NCBI GenBank assembly: GCA_011317545.1
Contig: WUJK01000003.1
Coordinates: forward strand, 3,906,001 to 3,970,000
DNA length: 64,000 nt
Direction of reading: 5' to 3'
From: Coniella vitis
Taxonomy: Eukaryota > Ascomycota > Sordariomycetes > Diaporthales > Schizoparmaceae
Shown: in pieces, positions 1 to 11,377 of the stretch
Position numbering within the stretch: the stretch's first letter is position 1
Layout of the letters: every line of letters begins with the position of its first letter
The notes under the pieces: generated by a model
What the model was told of the DNA's origin: nothing
The model's input: only the letters and a program-made list of their open reading frames with translations
Databases searched by the model: none
Position numbers and translations under genes: made by a program

Positions 1-514
1 TGGTGACGATGGGTATGTAGTGGACCTGAATCTCCCCACTTGACGACGACGAAGAGCGTAGCGCCTCGCGCTGCGCTTTCTCGATATTCTTGAGCTGGTA
101 TGGGATGGAGTCCTTGTCCTTGCTCACATCCTCGCCCTTGTGTCGGTGGGAACGGTGCAAAGCGCGTTGCTTGATGAGGACCTCATCAGAGGACTCAGAG
201 CCACCATCTGAAGAGTGGCGGTGCGAGCGTCGGCTGCGGCTTTCGCGGTGCTTGGAGCGAGCTTTATCAACGTCGCGGGTGGGGTGCTCTTCTTTCAGGT
301 CTTTGACATGGCGATTGCGCTGGTGAGCTTGACGATTCTCGGCCGAAGACCGGCGTCGTGAACTTGACTCGCTTGACGAGGCCTTGCGATGTTCACAGCC
401 ATGACGATAGGCCTCTGACGAGCTTGGGCGCTCCCTAATCACAGGTTAGAGACGGTTCTTATTTCTTGCAGGACTTTGAAGCTGGACTCACTTGTCCTTT
501 TCTGGCCTCCCCAT
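1..514 (-). CDS. Arg/Ser-rich protein, N-terminal part only (runs off the left edge)
   Basis: I do not recognise this protein. On the minus strand an ATG at 514-512 opens a 23-nt exon (492-514), followed by a GTGAGT...TTAG intron (435-491). The second exon (1-434) stays open to the window edge, giving at least 152 residues. The visible part is dominated by Ser, Arg, His, Lys and Glu, with RS/SR and HRH runs (SRRRSS, SRSRRSHRHSS), an acidic-serine patch (SESSDE) and a final stretch GEIQVHYIPIV where an ordered domain may begin. Such composition is typical of nuclear RNA-processing or chromatin factors, but that is only an inference. The coding frame is uninterrupted and rich in charged codons, unlike the overlapping plus-strand frame. 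The gene is tandem with STT3, whose stop lies about 830 bases upstream of this start. Confidence 0.7.
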
Positions 515-1346
515 GCTTCGAGACGTCAATCAGGGTAAAAGCAGGTGTTGATATCGACACAGTTGGTGCTTAGAAGCAAGATTCAGGTGAAGGACTGGCA
601 GAGACGGGGGCAGAGAAGCGGGCGGCCGGTCAATTGAAGGTCGGCTGAAAGTGGAAGGGAACCGTGAGCCGTTGCTAAAAAGATGATTTGAAGTGATCGG
701 GTCTGGGAAAATGGAGCAGAAAATTATTGGTTTCGAGGTCAGATGGCTGAACAACCAATGCTTTTTATCCGTCCGTAGCGACAGACTCGAGTGGTGTTGG
801 ACCAGACTTGACGCGAGCTTTTGAGACGATTGGATGAGGAGGACCAGATGCGAAGCAGGAGAAGGAGACGAAGCCAACAATGCAATGCAATCAATCAACC
901 GCCTCTGAGCTGAATGGGGACAATAGAAGAGACTGGCGAGCTACAATGGAAGGTGTTCGGCTTAGATTCAAGGCGCGGTAGAAGGGGGAAGAAGGAGGAG
1001 GAAATGTAGATAATTGGTGGTAGGCAGCAGGCAGTGAATGGGCTGGCCAGACCATATGTTGCCAGTTTCTGCGCTCGCTTCACATGCCCCGACAAGTAGA
1101 CGAGGCAGCTGTCATGATAGAAAACCACACATCATCCGCTCACTTTTCAAATCACACATTCTCAGTAGGACGATCGGCAAAAAGAGTCAAGTTCAACTTA
1201 AATGAATCGGGTCTTCTATTGAGACTCAGCTTTTGTACATCGGCGCCTTGCCGATACGTCAGTCTTTCCATCACCACGCGAATATAATCGCGTCTAGGTT
1301 GTTTCATGTTTTTACACACTGCACCATTTTTTGTGTGCAGATCCGC
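515..1346. other. Intergenic: promoter and leader of the left-edge gene, 3' end of STT3
   Basis: No gene is supported here. Two overlapping minus-strand open frames (about 122 and 77 codons) lack protein-like composition and lie where the 5' leader of the Arg/Ser-rich gene is expected. The part next to position 1346 should hold the STT3 3' untranslated region and polyadenylation signals. Confidence 0.6.
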
Positions 1347-4096
1347 CTACTCTAGCCGGAGAGTGCGAGCACCCCGCGTCTTGACGGGCTTCTTCTTCTT
1401 GTGGCCCTTTTCGAAGGATGCCACGGAAGAGTGGTCGCGACCAAAGTTGTCCAAGTCCTTGACCTTGTAGATTCGAATGATCCAGTTTTCACTGGTGAAT
1501 GCCTCCTCCACAACGTTCAGCGAAGGGCCTTCGGCAGGAAGGCGAACTCCGCGGACACGGTCGACCGCTTGTCCAGGAGGGAAAAGGGTGTTGAAGTTGT
1601 AGTAAGACATCTTGTACCTATAAGTTGGCATCGTCAGTATCATTCTTGTAATTACAAACGGCCAGATGGGGACACTCACATCAGCGAGTTCTTCATGGTT
1701 TCAGTAGCACCGTCATCGACACGGTACTCTCCACGAGGAGTGAAGAAATCACGCTCCTTGATCTCCTCAGGCCAGATACCCTCGGCAATTCTGACCATCC
1801 AGAGGAACTTGTTGATATCGTCACCAGAGTAGCCTAACAGACCACCAAAGACAACCAGGACGTAGTCAACTTCATGTTGACGCATGATGGGATAGCTGAT
1901 TTCCTCGCGGGAACTCATTGCCTTGCCAACGGTGGCAATGTGCGTGTTGTTCCACGTGTTGTTGTCGACAAGAGTTGGGCGGTCAGCCATACCACCAATC
2001 TGGTAGCCGTAGTCCCACCAAGACATGATCTTGGCATCTTCCTTGGTGTTCTGACGCAGCCATTGGTAGGCCTCACGGTAATCGTCAATGATGTGCTGAC
2101 TGCCATCTGGCATGCGGCTTGCCAGGACGACAGAAGGCGAAGAGTATGCATTCGAAGTGACCCAGGTACAATGCATGACGAACATGATCAGGTAGATGCT
2201 AAAGGCGGCCGAAACCAAGGCCTTGTTTGCAATGCCAAATATTCCCAGGACGGGCGGCTTTCCACCCTTGGCGACACTCTTCTCCTTCTTAGCAGTGCCT
2301 TCGGTCTCCTCGGCGACTTCAACTTTTGGCTCAGGGCTCTTGGCCAACAAGTAATTGTCCAAGATGTGCGAAACTGCCAGGGCGGCAGCAACGCAGATAC
2401 AAGGCGTAAGCGTCAGCATGAGACGAACCATAACACCGGCGAAGTAACTGGCCGTAACGCCATAGGTGATAAGGAAGATGTGCTCATCGCCGAGTCGGTC
2501 AAAGCACAGGTAGAGACCAGCGGGGAAGAGCCAGATGAGCATATTCAAGTCGAAGAAGAATGCTGGCCATGCAGTCGGTTGGTGCTCAGACACCGAGGCG
2601 ATAATGGGAATGTGAATCTTTGCGTAAGAAGTGTCCCACAGGGAGTAGAAACGTCCGCCCCAAGATGCAATCTTGCCAGTCTTGACCAGGAGGACGTTGA
2701 GGGCCAAGCCTGCGAGCAAAAGGCCAATGAAAGTTCCAATACGAATCCTGGTAACCTTTTCGTCAGGCAAGAAGTTGCGCAAGTAGTCTACGGCAGCCAT
2801 GAACTGAAGAAGACCAAAGACACCTAGAAAGATGAGGGGTTAGCATCGCGTCTCGAAGACAAAATGAAAGCATGATCTAGGAAGCATACCCAATGCTGGG
2901 AACTGATCGCTTGAGCTGACTGGCAAGAAGTTGATGAACGGAATCTGCATAGATCCCAGTACGCCAATGGCGTACCATGTGCAGTAAGCGACATAGAGCC
3001 TCGGGCTGTATCGTCCAGAGAGGCAGAGCACAAAGGCATGCAGCGCGACCAGGTTGGTAATGAAAGCGTAACCACCCCAGGACGCGGCCATCCAGTCATA
3101 GGAAAGGGCACAGAAGGCACCCCACATGATGGAGCCCTGCTTGACGGCTCGCACCCAGAGGAAGTAGGTAAAAACCAGTAGGAAGATGGCAATGGCCTCG
3201 TTGTCGTAACTTCCGGCAACGGATCTCGAGATGTAACCTGGCGCGATGCCCATGAAGATGGCGGCCAGAAGACCCGCCGAGTTGGAAGTTGTCATCTCAT
3301 TGGTCAACCAGTAGGCGGAGAGCGCAGTTAGTCCAGAAAAGGCTGGGGCCAGCAATACGCAAATGTTGCGGATGTCGACAGGGACGGTCAGGACTCGGAG
3401 CAGGTGGTAGATGACGCCGCTGGTGACCATGAGGCCGGGATACAGCGTTCCTCCAGTGACACGGCCCAGAGGATACCAGGTCCGATCGTCGAACCAGTCC
3501 CAGAAATTGTAGAATCCATTGGCAACTAAGTACTTCGTGGCGCGGAAGTTGAACCAAGGGTCGACTGCGAGAGCACGTGTGTTAGTATAATGTCTCTTCC
3601 TCGGATTCGGGTAACGAGGCAGTGATCGTAAAGGACGCAGATGGAGGCTGTCGCGCCGACTTTCAAACGTGCGACGCGACCGTCGCGATCTCGACTGTCG
3701 GGAATTTTAAAACGCCTGGAGGGAGAGAACGAACATTCCTGCAAGTTTGTCAAAGTCAGCACATTGAAAACCTGAAAGTTTAGAGAATCAACATCTTTGG
3801 GTATCATACATGAATAATACTCTCGAAACCTAGAAAATGGCAACTGTTAGCTAGGTTCTTGGCTCGGTTTCAAACAATGGCAAATGATGCCGTCGTGTTG
3901 CAGCCAGGGCAATCAGCCAGAACAACAGGCCCAATGTTAGCTGGTCAGTTGTCAGAGTAGACTTACGAATCACAGAAAACAGTCTGCTGGCAATAGCGGC
4001 AGCGGCGATCAAAGAGAGGATGATGACCCGGAACAGAGCTCGCGAGTTCTGGCCCTGGGCGCCTCCAGAGAGGACCGAGTCAATCACCGACGACAT
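1347..4096 (-). CDS. STT3: Oligosaccharyltransferase catalytic subunit STT3 (six exons)
   Basis: STT3 is the catalytic subunit of the ER oligosaccharyltransferase and transfers the lipid-linked glycan to Asn in N-X-S/T sequons. Exons on the minus strand are 3967-4096, 3810-3829, 3735-3738, 2890-3564, 1680-2823 and 1347-1617. They total 2244 nt, a closed frame of 747 residues, the normal family length. Residues 44-57 read RFESIIHEFDPWFN, whose Asp53 is the conserved metal and catalytic aspartate. The DNEAIAIF loop lies near residue 172 and the hallmark WWDYG motif near residue 543. Many hydrophobic membrane segments fill the N-terminal two thirds, and the tail is basic (GHKKKKPVKTRG). Introns carry good branch sites (ACTAAC, CTGAC, GCTAAC). 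Exon 3 is only four bases, GAAT, but it is needed to encode the conserved E-F pair. Start chosen as the first in-frame ATG giving the usual N-terminus (MSSVIDSVL). Confidence 0.96.
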
Positions 4097-5420
4097 GGTG
4101 GTTAATTGACGACCAAGACGCAGGAAAGAAACAGGCAATGCCTGAAGAAGGAGGAAAGAGGGAATGAAGTCAGTCAATCTGTAGATAGGGTTGTTTGGTG
4201 CGAGCAGAACTCCCCAGATTGTGCCGAAGCTGTAGAAGTACCTGTCCACAGACTACAGACAATTGGAAAGGACAGTTGGAGACTGACGAAGCTCTTACAG
4301 GGGGGTCCCACCCACGACGGCAGCCAAGGCTCCCTGCAAGGGCAGGGTTGCTAGCTAGCACCCCTCCCCAGATCCGCAGCAAGAGAGGCTGCTGCATGGG
4401 AGGTGCACGGATCACATACTTGAACTCAATGAACACTGGAGTTACGTAAGCTCCCACGTCTTCTACTACTAGGCATGTACATATGTATATAACAAAGCAC
4501 ATGGCAATGGTCACGTACAAAATATATTCATAGTAATAGCATGCCACCCTGTGAATATATGAATCTCTATTAATCTGCCTGTTTCATCCCTCGTGTGCTC
4601 CTCTTGGGATTTTGTAACATTTGACATACAGAGAATTGGATGGTGATGTTGCCACAAGCACTTCTTTCTATACTTCATTCTTATGACCAGCCATGCCAGC
4701 TAATGTTATTTCGACAACCTTGGACCTGCCTCCAACAGATCTTCTTTCAAGCCATCACCAGACTCCAGCATAGACTCTCGCAGCCAGTAGGCTTTGCAAG
4801 ACCTGTCCAAACTCAAGTCATCTATCACATGGTTAGGAGCCCAAATCCAGCAGAATGAACAAGACAGATAGCAGTACCCGATACAGGTTGCAGATGCATG
4901 TTAATGGCTGATGTTGCTTGTGTTGCTTGTGGTGCCTAGGTTATTAATGCTACTAAGCTTGGCCCTTGTTTGCGATGTGTTGCGGAACGATCACTGAGTC
5001 CTGCAACTGCTGGTCTAAACTCGTTCATTTTTCTCATTCCAGTGTCACGGATGCTCATTCAAACAAATCCCAACCATTCGTCACTAAATCATAGATCAAA
5101 CACGTACATACGCCAAGTCTTTGTTTTTTTAAACGCCGTCTATTTCAATAGTGTACAGGTGTACGGGCCTCGGTAGGTATCTAATCGGTCATGGAAAGCT
5201 GCAAGGCCGCATTTCCAGCGAAGTGTAAAAGAGTTTCTGGAGCTGGTGTGTTGTGTGCAGATGGGCGCACCACCGATCGTTCCTGTCGTATTCGTTGGCA
5301 GAGCATCATGTCTTCGCAAAGCCATGCTCGTGCCGTTTGCCATAATCGATCTTGGCGCAGGCCTTCACTTTCCCGGGCCTACCGCCGTCAATCCTCGAAA
5401 CTCCTCTCGTCTAATCACAT
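4097..5420. other. Intergenic between STT3 promoter and the ATP synthase subunit e 3' end
   Basis: No gene or RNA is supported in these 1.3 kb. The part next to 4097 is the STT3 promoter and leader. Several short open frames on both strands (60 to 125 codons) have no recognisable protein features. Confidence 0.55.
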
Positions 5421-6000
5421 CTAAGCCTTCTCCTTGGATAGAGCGTCAAAAAAGGCTTCCATATCAAAGTTGGGGCTCATTGGGTCTTGGTTCACTATTT
5501 CGCGGCGTCAGTATATCTAGCGCTTTATCCAAGAAGTGTTCTTCGGGTTTTATCGCTGGAATCTTGGAGGCTTGCAAGAACAAACCCAAGATAGGAGGAA
5601 GCGTCGGAGACCACTCACGTCCACCGGTAGTCGAAGCCGTTGATGCCGGGCTGTTCTTCTTTGCGAACTCGGCCTTAGCCTTCTCTATTAATTGCTGCTT
5701 GTGCTCGTATTCCCTCTTTTCTGCAGCCGCCCTTTGGGTGGCATTGATCGATCTCTGGTGGGTAAAGCCGTAGAACACGCCAAAAGCGAGGGCGGAGTAC
5801 CGGAGTACCTGTGGAGAAGCCTGTTAGCATGTTGCCGCTTTGTAAAAAGGATAAATTCTGTTCAAGAATCCAGCCTTGCAATCGGATGCGCCATGTCGTG
5901 GACCAAGGGGATCTGGTGGTGATGCGGCCGTGCACACGAAAGGGGATGTGGAACGGGCAGAACTGCATTGACGTACGTTGACTCCGGAAGTAGCAGACAT
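5421..6000 (-). CDS. ATP21: F1Fo ATP synthase subunit e (dimerisation subunit)
   Basis: Subunit e is a small inner-membrane protein of mitochondrial ATP synthase that supports dimer formation and cristae shape. The minus-strand exons are 5977-6000, 5619-5808 and 5421-5494, which sum to 288 nt and 95 residues, right for the family. The protein begins MSATSGVNVLRYSALAF and its single N-terminal membrane helix contains the GxxxG dimer motif as GVFYG. A charged helix follows (QRAAAEKREYEHKQQLIEKA). The C-terminal exon encodes NQDPMSPNFDMEAFF. Introns are GTACGT...CACAG and GTGAGT...AATAG. The single long open frame misreads intron 2 as coding, so the true C-terminus appears only after splicing. 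It diverges from the dynein intermediate chain gene across about 650 bases. Identity is confident; the symbol follows yeast usage (TIM11/ATP21). Confidence 0.9.
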
Positions 6001-6649
6001 TGCGAAAATTTGAGGGCGCCTCGCGACCGCCAATGGATTCGTGAAAAAGAGGGGGAAGCAAGCGAAAGATCGCGGGGCGGCCAATTGGTGTCGATGGACG
6101 CGAATTGGGATGGCCGTGGAGTCGAGGGAATTTGTTTCGAGGAGCTGCACTTGGATATGCGAGGTTTGAACCAGCAGTCGGGAATTTTCGCAAGGCCAGA
6201 CCAGAGCTTCCAAGGTTCCCCAAATGAAAGCGATGGCTGACCACTAAAGGCCGACAAGCGGCTGGCAAAAACGGGCGTGCAAGAGGGAAAGCTCGGACCG
6301 CTCACGCGCAGGGGTGGCAGTTCCAGACCCCCAGGGCGTGCCGCTAGCTGCATCTTGCCCAAAACCCGATGATGGCTGTTGGCGCGGGTTGCGCGACTGC
6401 TAGACGGACCGGATCGATTGGGTGGTTGCGGCTTCATCAACCGCGTCTTTCAACCAACAATATTCTACATCGCACCAAACACACCACAGGTCGCAATCGC
6501 CAGACCGCTTTTCCCATCCAAGTCAGCACTTGCGAAGCTTAAAGCCTCCAAGGAACTGTGCTTTCTCGCCTTCGAGGATCACACTTCCTTCCATCATTTG
6601 CAGACGCGTTCTGTATTATTGAAATGGGGTGCTAGACTGCGCGGCCACA
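6001..6649. other. Divergent promoter region, ATP synthase e / dynein intermediate chain
   Basis: This holds both 5' leaders. Overlapping open frames here (up to 192 codons on the minus strand) are arginine- and serine-rich translations of leader sequence with no domain, so I call no gene. Confidence 0.55.
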
Positions 6650-8792
6650 ATGCAGCAACGACGGGAGGAGATCCTCGCCAAAAAGGCGAAGCTTGCGGAG
6701 CTTAAGCGCCAAAGAGAGCTGCGCCAGAGCCAAGGAGGTGCTCGTGCAAGCCTGGGTGGAAGCGAGGTTCGCAACTCTCCATGCTCTATATCTCTCTGCG
6801 CATTATGAGCTGAACAACAAGTAGTTGATATCGCCAACCCCTGGCCGAGCGGACAACCGTCGAGAAATCGAGTCTCTGATCAACAGCCTCGTCGGTGAGA
6901 GCCGCCCCGGATCCATATCTACGGGCGGAGCCGCATCTCCCATCCACAGAGGCAGCCGACCAAATAGTGTGTTGAGTGCTGGGGAACTTAGCCAAATTAC
7001 CGCTTCCGAATTCACGTCCCCGCCAGGTCCCGAGGGCTTGACACAAACCATCTACAACCAACCACAAGTGTTGACTGCAACCCCTTTGACAACGGTCTAC
7101 GAGTGTCCGCCCTCGCCCGTCAAAGAGATCTTCTCCTACAGCAAAGGCGTTCAAACTTCAGAGGATTTATTACCTGCGGCGCCCCAACGGCCGCGAGCCT
7201 ATTCTTTTGATTCGCTGCCCGATGACGTGACATCTCCATCCAACAAGCGCATGAGCAGAAGAGAGAGAGATAAGGAGGAAGAGCTTCGACAACAAATTCG
7301 CCAGGAGCTTGAGGAGGAGATACATGCGGCAAAGGAGGCAGAGGAAGGGAATGCCAATCCTGCAGTCCCATTCACATCGAATTTCGCCAGCAGGAGTCTA
7401 ACAAATGACGAGTTGAATGCTATCGTTGCCTCTGATGAGTTTTTCGACTTTTTCGACAGGTCCACCAAAGTCATCGAGAAGGCGTTGGATCAGTACGATG
7501 TCTTGACAGACTACACGCTGCAGGCAGAAGACATTGATGATGATGAGGATCAGGGTAATACTGGTGGTAAGGGTCGACGGAAAATCAAAGAGGTCCGGCA
7601 ATTTTACGACGAAAGGTGGTCCAAAAAGCGCATGATTAGCGCAATAGATTTCTCGCCCAAATTCCAGGAGCTGATGCTGGCTTCCTACACCAAGAACCCC
7701 TCAGCACCACACGACCCCGACGGCATTGTTCAGGTCTGGAACCTCAATCTGCATGACCGACCCGAATTCGTCTTTCATGCACAGTCCGACATTCTCACGG
7801 CGAAATTCTCTCCATTTCACCCCAATCTGATTGTGGGCGGAGCTTACAGTGGGCAGGTTCTCCTTTGGGACACAAGAGCCCGAGCGGCGCCAGTTCAAAA
7901 GACCCCTCTTACAGGTTACGGCCACACTCACCCCATCTATGCGCTTGACATTATCGGCACTCAAAATGCCAACAATATCATATCGTGCTCGACCGATGGA
8001 ACCGTATGCGGCTGGACGGTTGATATGCTTGCTCAGCCACAGGAGACGCTCAACCTGGCCGCGCCATCAACGAATAAGACAGACTACATCAGCCCGCTAT
8101 GCCTTTCTTTCCCTCAGGCTGATCCAACGTTTTTCCTGGTCGGGACCGAAGAGGGCACCATCTTCCCATGCCATAGGTACGATCGTGCTGGTGCCAAAGC
8201 CGGCGTTGACCCTCGTGTCAGCTACAAGGGTCATACTGGTCCTGTCATGTCCGTCGACTTCCACCCAGCCAGGGGCCCTGTGGACTTGGGCGACTTGATT
8301 CTTTCCAGCAGTCTGGATTGGAGTGTCAAGCTTTGGAAGGTTCGAGCGCCGGCGACGACATCCAATATTGGTGGTATCGGTGCCACTGGGGAAGGCACTG
8401 TGACGCATCTGATGGATTTTGTACGTGAAGACGTTGTCTATGATGCGGCTTGGTCGCCGGTGAAGCCAGGTGTGTTCTCGCTTGTGGACGGCGCGGGATG
8501 GGTTGAGTTGTGGGATATCACTGTCGAGACAGAAGAGCCGGTTGCGCGGATTAGTCCCAGTCCAAGAAAGGATAGCCGAACTATGCTTTCCAAGAGCCTG
8601 AACAAGGTGCGGTGGGAGCAGCAGGAAGGCAAGAGGCTTGCTACAGGCGGCATTGACGGCGCACTGACGGTGTTTGAGGTTGGTCCCGACCTGGGCGGCA
8701 AGGAGAATCTCAGAAACGAGGAATGGACCAACGTCAAGAAACTCGTGAACCGCGTCGAGACCATGGGTGTCAATGGCGCTGCAGAGGTGTAA
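6650..8792 (+). CDS. Cytoplasmic dynein intermediate chain (WD40 protein)
   Basis: The dynein intermediate chain scaffolds the heavy chains, the light chains and dynactin for minus-end transport of nuclei and endosomes along microtubules. Exon 1 (6650-6766) encodes 39 residues and is joined through a 58-nt GTTCGC...GTAG intron to exon 2 (6825-8792), giving 694 residues. The N-terminus is the charged helix MQQRREEILAKKAKLAELK that binds dynactin p150 in this family. A TPGRADNRREIESLINSLVG segment follows, then a KGVQTSED sequence near residue 145 that resembles an LC8 light-chain binding site. A second acidic coiled coil (EEELRQQIRQELEEEIHAAK) precedes about 350 residues of WD40 repeats with blades such as ILSSSLDWSVKLWKV. 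Length and order match fungal intermediate chains. The start lies in a good context (CCACAATG). Confidence 0.95.
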
Positions 8793-9299
8793 GCCACATC
8801 GGTGAAAGTTCGAGGCTTTGTCGCGGGCAAGCTAGCAAGAAGTAGTCATCGCATAGGCGTCATGAGTTCACATTAATACCCACTTTTGCAATCAAACGTT
8901 GTCTGTATCCAGAATAATTCTGGGTGCGAGGTTTTTGGAATACCATTGTGTAGGGAGTAGTAGTAAATTTTGAGGATTCGGGAACTGTAATTTGCATCAT
9001 GCAACTAGGTGTTAATCGATCGGTACGTACTGGGGACACTATATTACCATAGTATGTGCGCAGTACTTAGGTAGGTACAAGTCGACTGTTATGTAAGCCG
9101 CGCCGAATCGCGTGGTTCCCAAGCTCAAAAAATTTGGGGCGGCGACAAGACTTTGAGAATTTTCCCCATCTATTCCGTTCTATTTGCCTTGAGCAACCAC
9201 GCGACCGCGACCAACATCCCATTTTTTGTCTTCTTTCTTTCCTTTCCCGCTACGGAACTATCCAAACATTTGGTGAAGCTATTCATACAGATATTCAAG
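8793..9299. other. Intergenic, dynein intermediate chain 3' end to RRM gene leader
   Basis: No gene seen. This holds the 3' untranslated region of the upstream gene and the promoter and leader of the next. Confidence 0.55.
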
Positions 9300-10316
9300 A
9301 TGTAAGTTGGAATCCCTTTTGTTCTTCCCACTGGCATGTCCAGTTTTCTAGATTTCGTTTTTCTAATGCGACAGTCGTAAACTTTCAGGAACCCTATCAG
9401 ACGTGCCGCGATCAGGGCCGCCGTTTCGGCGTCCCGTGTGCCCTCGACCAAGACCGCCATGCTCGGAATTGCCAGCCAGTTTGCTGCCCCATGTGCGGCA
9501 CGCTTTGCTGCCCCCATCGCCGTGCGGTGCTTTTCTCAAACTCTGCGTGTTGCTGAGGAGGGTCTTGCCAGCGAGCAGTCAGCACAAGGTAAGCAAAGAA
9601 CACCTGGTACAAAATAATATACCGACATCTAAGGCTGATACATCATCAACAGCGGTTCCCCAAGAAGAGGGCCATGGATTGTTCATTCGCAACATGGTCT
9701 TTGAGGCCAACGAGGACCACCTGAGGGAGGCGTATGAGAAGTATGGCGAGATTGTCAAGGTTGCGGTTGCCCGTGATGCTCGCGGTCTGAGCAGAGGGTG
9801 CGTTCTTGCCATAATCCAAGTTAATATGCGGTCACGAGAAAGCGAGACTAATTTCCTTGCTTTGTTAGATACGGATTCGTCTGGTTCACTGAGCAGTCCG
9901 CCATGGAGAAGGCCGTTGCCGGCACCGACTCGTCTTTCTGGCACGGTCGCCGCATCCAGGTCTCTCCTCGCCAAGTCCGCGGCCGGGAACGTGGCTCGCG
10001 CGTCATGGAACCTACCAAGTCACTCTACATTGGCAACATTCCCTACGAGACGACCGACGCTGAGCTGAACCGCATATTTAAGGAGCTTCCCAACGTGACG
10101 GATGTTCGCGTTGCTGTTGATCGTACGACTGGATGGCCGCGTGGCTTTGCCCACGCTGACTTTGAGGATATCGAGTCCGCTACTGCTGCCGTTGAGAAAC
10201 TCAAGGGCATCACCATTGGTGGCCGCGAGCTCCGCGTCGACTATGCTTCCGAGGCCACAAAGGGCCCAAGGACTCCTCGGAGCCCCGACAACAACTTCTC
10301 AACGAGCAGTCTGTAA
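9300..10316 (+). CDS. Mitochondrial protein with two RNA recognition motifs; start codon split by an intron
   Basis: This is a small RNA-binding protein, probably mitochondrial. The best model joins AT (9300-9301) across an 87-nt GTAAGT...TTTCAG intron to G at 9389, so the initiator ATG exists across the junction. Further exons are 9389-9588, 9653-9797 and 9869-10316, giving 795 nt and 264 residues. The N-terminus MNPIRRAAIRAAVSASR is a basic amphipathic presequence. RRM1 starts at GLFIRNMVF and includes RGYGFVWF across the last intron. RRM2 starts at SLYIGNIPY and includes RGFAHADF, both good RNP2 and RNP1 motifs. An alternative start at Met25 (ATG at 9459) also begins a presequence-like stretch, so the N-terminus has two candidates. 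The RNA target is unknown. Confidence 0.85.
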
Positions 10317-11377
10317 GGGACTGTTAATCGCAGAGGCTGATACGGGCACATAAGAAGCGTTTCACGAAGTCCAGGAGTTAAGCTGTGAAACGAAACAGAG
10401 ACCCAGAGGAAAAAACACGATACTATGAGCCGGCAACCACCGGCATATCCGACTTTACAAATACAAGGACTACAATCAGTTCTGGCATGTGGCCTTCAGC
10501 CTGGCCTTGCTATACGTTTTCGACAATTGAATGTGAAGCGGCAGCAGCATGGGCGTTCATGAGCTAGGGCTACGGGCAACAAGATGCGGTACAAATATCC
10601 ATCTGCAGTTGAGCAAACAATCGGATGAATTTGCTAGTCAAAAGGTGTTGGTGTCGGAATGTGAATATGCATCTTTCTATCTAGACTGGAAGTTTGGCGG
10701 CCTGCTTCCCAAACCTGACTGCGGGTGGCATGCAGTTTAGGACACCACCGTTGTTATATAGCGGGCCATTTTCAATGTAGTGTAAGAGTACGCAATGTTG
10801 TGTGAAAACGAATACTCCCCATTCTCGCAAGTTTCTGTTCAAAAGCCTGGGTATTGCTGTGAAGAATCGATTTGTTCCTCTTGCCAAGTAACGTCGCGTG
10901 TCGGGGCCGCGGGCTGGTATCGGAGGAGCCTCGGCAAAGCCGCCCGCAGCGATAGGCAGGCGCAGAAGCGGTAGCGGTGCATCTCACAAGGTTCCTCGGC
11001 CCGCCCGCTGCTGCTCTTTCCCTGGTAAGTAATGCTTGTCGCCCCTCAAAACCAAAGAACCCCACGTCCGGGGAAGCGTTGTCAGCTGTTTTTGCACCCT
11101 CGCCTCATAAACCTCCTTCAACCAACCCTAAATTGACTGCTAGCCAAAGCGACTCCGTTCACCGCTTCCCCTCTCCTAACCGGCGACCTCCTTTGTTCAC
11201 TGGTGCGGTTGCTTTAGGCTCCTAAATCTCACGCTCGCAAATAAGAACCACCGCAATCCAACAAACGCTTCCAAAAGTCAAGCTGAGCAAACCGTTGTAT
11301 TATAGACTTTTCAGCTCGGTCTTTTCCTCCTCCTCCCCTCCCTCTCTCTCCGACCTCAACCCAAATTATCAGCAACA
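10317..11377. other. Intergenic: PEX5 promoter and long CT-rich leader
   Basis: No gene is supported. The second half becomes pyrimidine-rich, as in many fungal leaders, and a GGTAAGT at about 11024 could be the donor of a leader intron. Two CCTCGG hexamers lie at 10929-10934 and 10994-10999. Confidence 0.55.
10929..10999. promoter_or_regulatory. Two CCTCGG sites upstream of PEX5 (FarA/FarB-type)
   Basis: CCTCGG occurs at 10929-10934 and 10994-10999, about 380 to 450 bases before the PEX5 start. CCTCGG is the known core site of the fatty-acid regulators FarA and FarB in filamentous ascomycetes. A hexamer is expected by chance about every 2 kb on either strand, so function is only suggested. 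Confidence 0.3.

Noticed and set aside
530..1128. Two overlapping minus-strand open frames of 122 and 77 codons
   Set aside because: They lie in the expected leader of the left-edge gene, start in poor context and have no domain-like composition.
1874..2827. 317-codon plus-strand open frame
   Set aside because: It is the antisense shadow of the largest STT3 exon, whose identity is certain.
6163..6172. B-box-like GGTTCAAACC on the minus strand, suggesting a tRNA
   Set aside because: No A box, no pairing T stem and no acceptor stem can be formed around it.
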